Part shown: positions 62,630 to 64,000 of the stretch, piece after piece
Layout of the letters: each line of letters opens with the position of its first letter
How positions within the stretch are numbered: position 1 is the first letter of the stretch
NCBI RefSeq assembly: GCF_004770995.1
Contig: NZ_RQHW01000010.1
Location: forward strand, 62,001 to 126,000
Direction of reading: 5' to 3'
Length of the DNA: 64,000 nt
Origin: Leptospira idonii
GTDB taxonomy: Bacteria; Spirochaetota; Leptospiria; Leptospirales; Leptospiraceae
Translations under genes and position numbers: made by a program
The notes under the pieces: generated by a model
What the model was told of the DNA's origin: nothing
Database searches by the model: none
What the model saw: the letters and a program-made list of their open reading frames with translations, nothing else

Positions 62630-62983
62630 ATGGCTTTCAGAATCTTTTTGCTTACAGTTGCCGGTTTTTTCTGCACTCATTGTGCATCGTTGGATCTCTC
62701 TGGAAAAAGTTATGAGGGCAAACCGGCAGAAAGCACACAGAAAAAAAAACCGGGAGTCATAGGTGCGGCGCAGGCGGGGCGACTCGATTTCGCAGAGGAA
62801 AAAGTGACCTATATTTTACCCGGTTCCGACAAAAAAGGCGTCGGCACCTATAAGGCCTCAGCCAGTACAGTTACGATCCACGACAACACAGGAAGCACTT
62901 ATACTTTTACAATGAAAGAAGACGGCAAGATCTTACTCTGGAACGGGATCGAACTTCGTCGTACAGACTTTCCTTGGCCCTAA
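62630..62983 (+). CDS. Small lipoprotein, unknown
   Basis: 117 aa. Signal peptide with cysteines FFCTHC (Cys15, Cys18), either of which may be lipidated. The mature part is beta-rich (GRLDFAEEKVTYILPGSDKKGVGTYKASASTVTIHDNTGSTYTFTM; a lipocalin-like strand pattern) with no recognised domain. The ATG has no ribosome site; a promoter-like element puts the transcript start at the ATG. Confidence 0.65.
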   Translation: MAFRIFLLTVAGFFCTHCASLDLSGKSYEGKPAESTQKKKPGVIGAAQAGRLDFAEEKVTYILPGSDKKGVGTYKASASTVTIHDNTGSTYTFTMKEDGKILLWNGIELRRTDFPWP

Positions 62984-63030
62984 GCAAGCATAATATCCGT
63001 TATCCGAAAAAGACGATTCGATTTCAGATA

Positions 63031-63047
63031 CGTGCTATTCTAGCACG
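63031..63047. repeat. Short palindrome in the convergent gap
   Basis: CGTGCTA-ttc-TAGCACG forms a 7-bp hairpin between the stops of the small lipoprotein and the LRR protein. It could aid termination; no T-run follows. Confidence 0.3.
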
Positions 63048-63126
63048 GCGACGAGCCCACTCTTTCTGTTAGTTTACTGCCGACGAGAACAACCATCATT
63101 TTATTCCTCACTCATTCGCTCCGGGG

Positions 63127-64000
63127 TTAGTCCGCTATAGGATTTTTTTCGAGATTTAAAGTTTGTAGATTCTTTAAATTTGTAACGTATTCTGGAATTT
63201 GAGTGATTTGGTTGTTCGATAAATCAAGAATTTGTAAGTTCTTTAGATTTGTGATGTGTTCCGGAATTCGAGTGATTTGATTATTCAATAAATAAAGAAT
63301 TTGTAGGTTCTTTAGATTTGTGATGTGTTCCGGAATTTCTGTGATCTGATTGTTAAATAGATCAAGGACTTGTAAATTCTTTAAATTTGCAATGTGTTCT
63401 GGAATTTGAGTGATTTGGTTGTCCGTTAAATAAAGGACTTGTAGGTTCGTTAGACTTGCGATGTGTTCCGGAATTTTTGTGATCTGGTTTTTCGACAAAG
63501 TAAGGATTTGCAAATTCTTTAGATTTGTAACGTATTCTGGAATTTCCGTGATCTCGTTGTTAAATAAAGAAAGGACTCGTAGGTTCTTTAGACTTGTGAT
63601 CTGTTCCGGAATTTGAGTGATCTGATTGATATATAAATAAAGAATTTGTAAGTTCTTTAGATTTGCGATATGTTCCGGAATTTGAGTGATTTGGTTGTTA
63701 TATAAATAAAGGACTTCTAGGTTTTTTAGATTTGTAATGTGTTCTGAAATTTGAGTGATCTGGTTGCCGTATAAAGAAAGGACTTCTAGGTTTTTTAAAT
63801 TTGTGATGTGTTCCGGAATCTCTGTGATCTCGTTTCTCGATAGATCCAGGACTTTTAGGTTCTTTAAATTTGTGATGTGTTCTGAAATTTGAGTGATTTG
63901 GTTGTTCGATACATAAAGAACTTTTAGGTTCTTTAGATTTGTGATGTGTTCTGAAACTTCTGTGATTTGATTGTCCATTAAATAAAGGACTTCCAAGTTT
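63127..64000 (-). CDS. Leucine-rich-repeat protein, 5'-truncated by the window edge
   Basis: At least 290 residues, all in 23-residue LRRs of the pattern ITNLKNLxVLxLxxNQITxIPEH, about 12-13 copies, ending ...LEKNPIAD. The frame is open to base 64000 and reads NLEVL before the first Met, so the true start lies outside. At DNA level the repeats are near-identical 69-bp units. Such proteins often have signal peptides and serve in binding or adhesion; Leptospira has families of them. Confidence 0.85.
   Translation of the reverse strand, partial: NLEVLYLMDNQITEVSEHITNLKNLKVLYVSNNQITQISEHITNLKNLKVLDLSRNEITEIPEHITNLKNLEVLSLYGNQITQISEHITNLKNLEVLYLYNNQITQIPEHIANLKNLQILYLYINQITQIPEQITSLKNLRVLSLFNNEITEIPEYVTNLKNLQILTLSKNQITKIPEHIASLTNLQVLYLTDNQITQIPEHIANLKNLQVLDLFNNQITEIPEHITNLKNLQILYLLNNQITRIPEHITNLKNLQILDLSNNQITQIPEYVTNLKNLQTLNLEKNPIAD

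Noticed and set aside
62521..62715. 64-codon plus-strand frame
   Set aside because: Overlaps the lipoprotein gene in another frame and has no ribosome site or domain.
63127..64000. Regular 69-bp repeats resembling a CRISPR array
   Set aside because: The repeats are contiguous, in frame and encode leucine-rich repeats; there are no unique spacers.

Overview
The window looks like chromosomal DNA of a spirochaete of the Leptospira group, probably an environmental or saprophytic member. Reasons: moderate GC, many single-copy housekeeping genes in short operons, numerous Leptospira-style lipoproteins and 7TM sensor proteins, heavy beta-oxidation capacity (two acyl-CoA dehydrogenases, FadD, MaoC hydratase, EtfBA), and class III cyclase/HD-type signalling proteins. 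The genus call is inference from gene content, not from a marker gene. No phage, transposase or CRISPR array was seen.

Layout. 1-5000: tRNA-Arg(CCT), prmC, a DUF1566 lipoprotein, and a DsbA-like/mdh pair. 5000-9600: a small two-gene unit with an odd start codon, thrB, an unknown gene behind a sigma-54-like promoter, and an acyl-CoA dehydrogenase. 9600-10050: an intergenic patch with two folded repeats. 10100-21200: a TPR/CAP-like secreted protein, a degenerate HD-GYP-like protein, an adenylate cyclase, two membrane proteins, etfBA, a LolA-like protein, a large spirochaete-type unknown, and trpS. 21200-29600: comEC, rsmA, a sterol-desaturase-fold (AGMO-like) enzyme, an M23 peptidase, a HAD phosphatase, rsmI, an XRE-cupin regulator and prmA. 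29600-35100: a 7TMR sensor, an amine oxidase, an acyltransferase, an HNH nuclease and a DUF1292 protein. 35100-40220: a tight minus-strand operon fadD-acd-histidine kinase-maoC. 40300-46250: a CBS protein, an SSS transporter, a DUF6941 protein, leuA behind a classical leucine attenuator, and an N-acyl-D-amino-acid deacylase-like amidohydrolase. 46240-54650: two multi-TM glycosyltransferases, a CrtA-like protein, a YndJ-like membrane protein, a SnoaL lipoprotein, an NmrA-like reductase with an Rrf2 regulator, an MBL lipoprotein and an unknown. 54680-61030: an ECF sigma-clpP pair divergent from a sigma-54 module (secreted hydrolase, anchored partner, membrane-bound sigma-54 activator). 61100-64000: an astacin-like protease with a VHL-like tail, a small lipoprotein, and a 23-residue leucine-rich-repeat protein cut by the window edge.

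The most interesting parts are (i) the sigma-54 hydrolase module, whose control region has three direct repeats, A-tracts phased at 10 bp and a near-consensus -24/-12 promoter, with a 7TM-GAF-AAA+-Fis activator encoded two genes downstream; (ii) a complete leucine attenuator (leader peptide, competing antiterminator and terminator) in front of a LeuA that lacks the allosteric domain; (iii) several families of dispersed palindromic or hairpin repeats; and (iv) unusual starts, namely a likely AUU start and possible leaderless genes.
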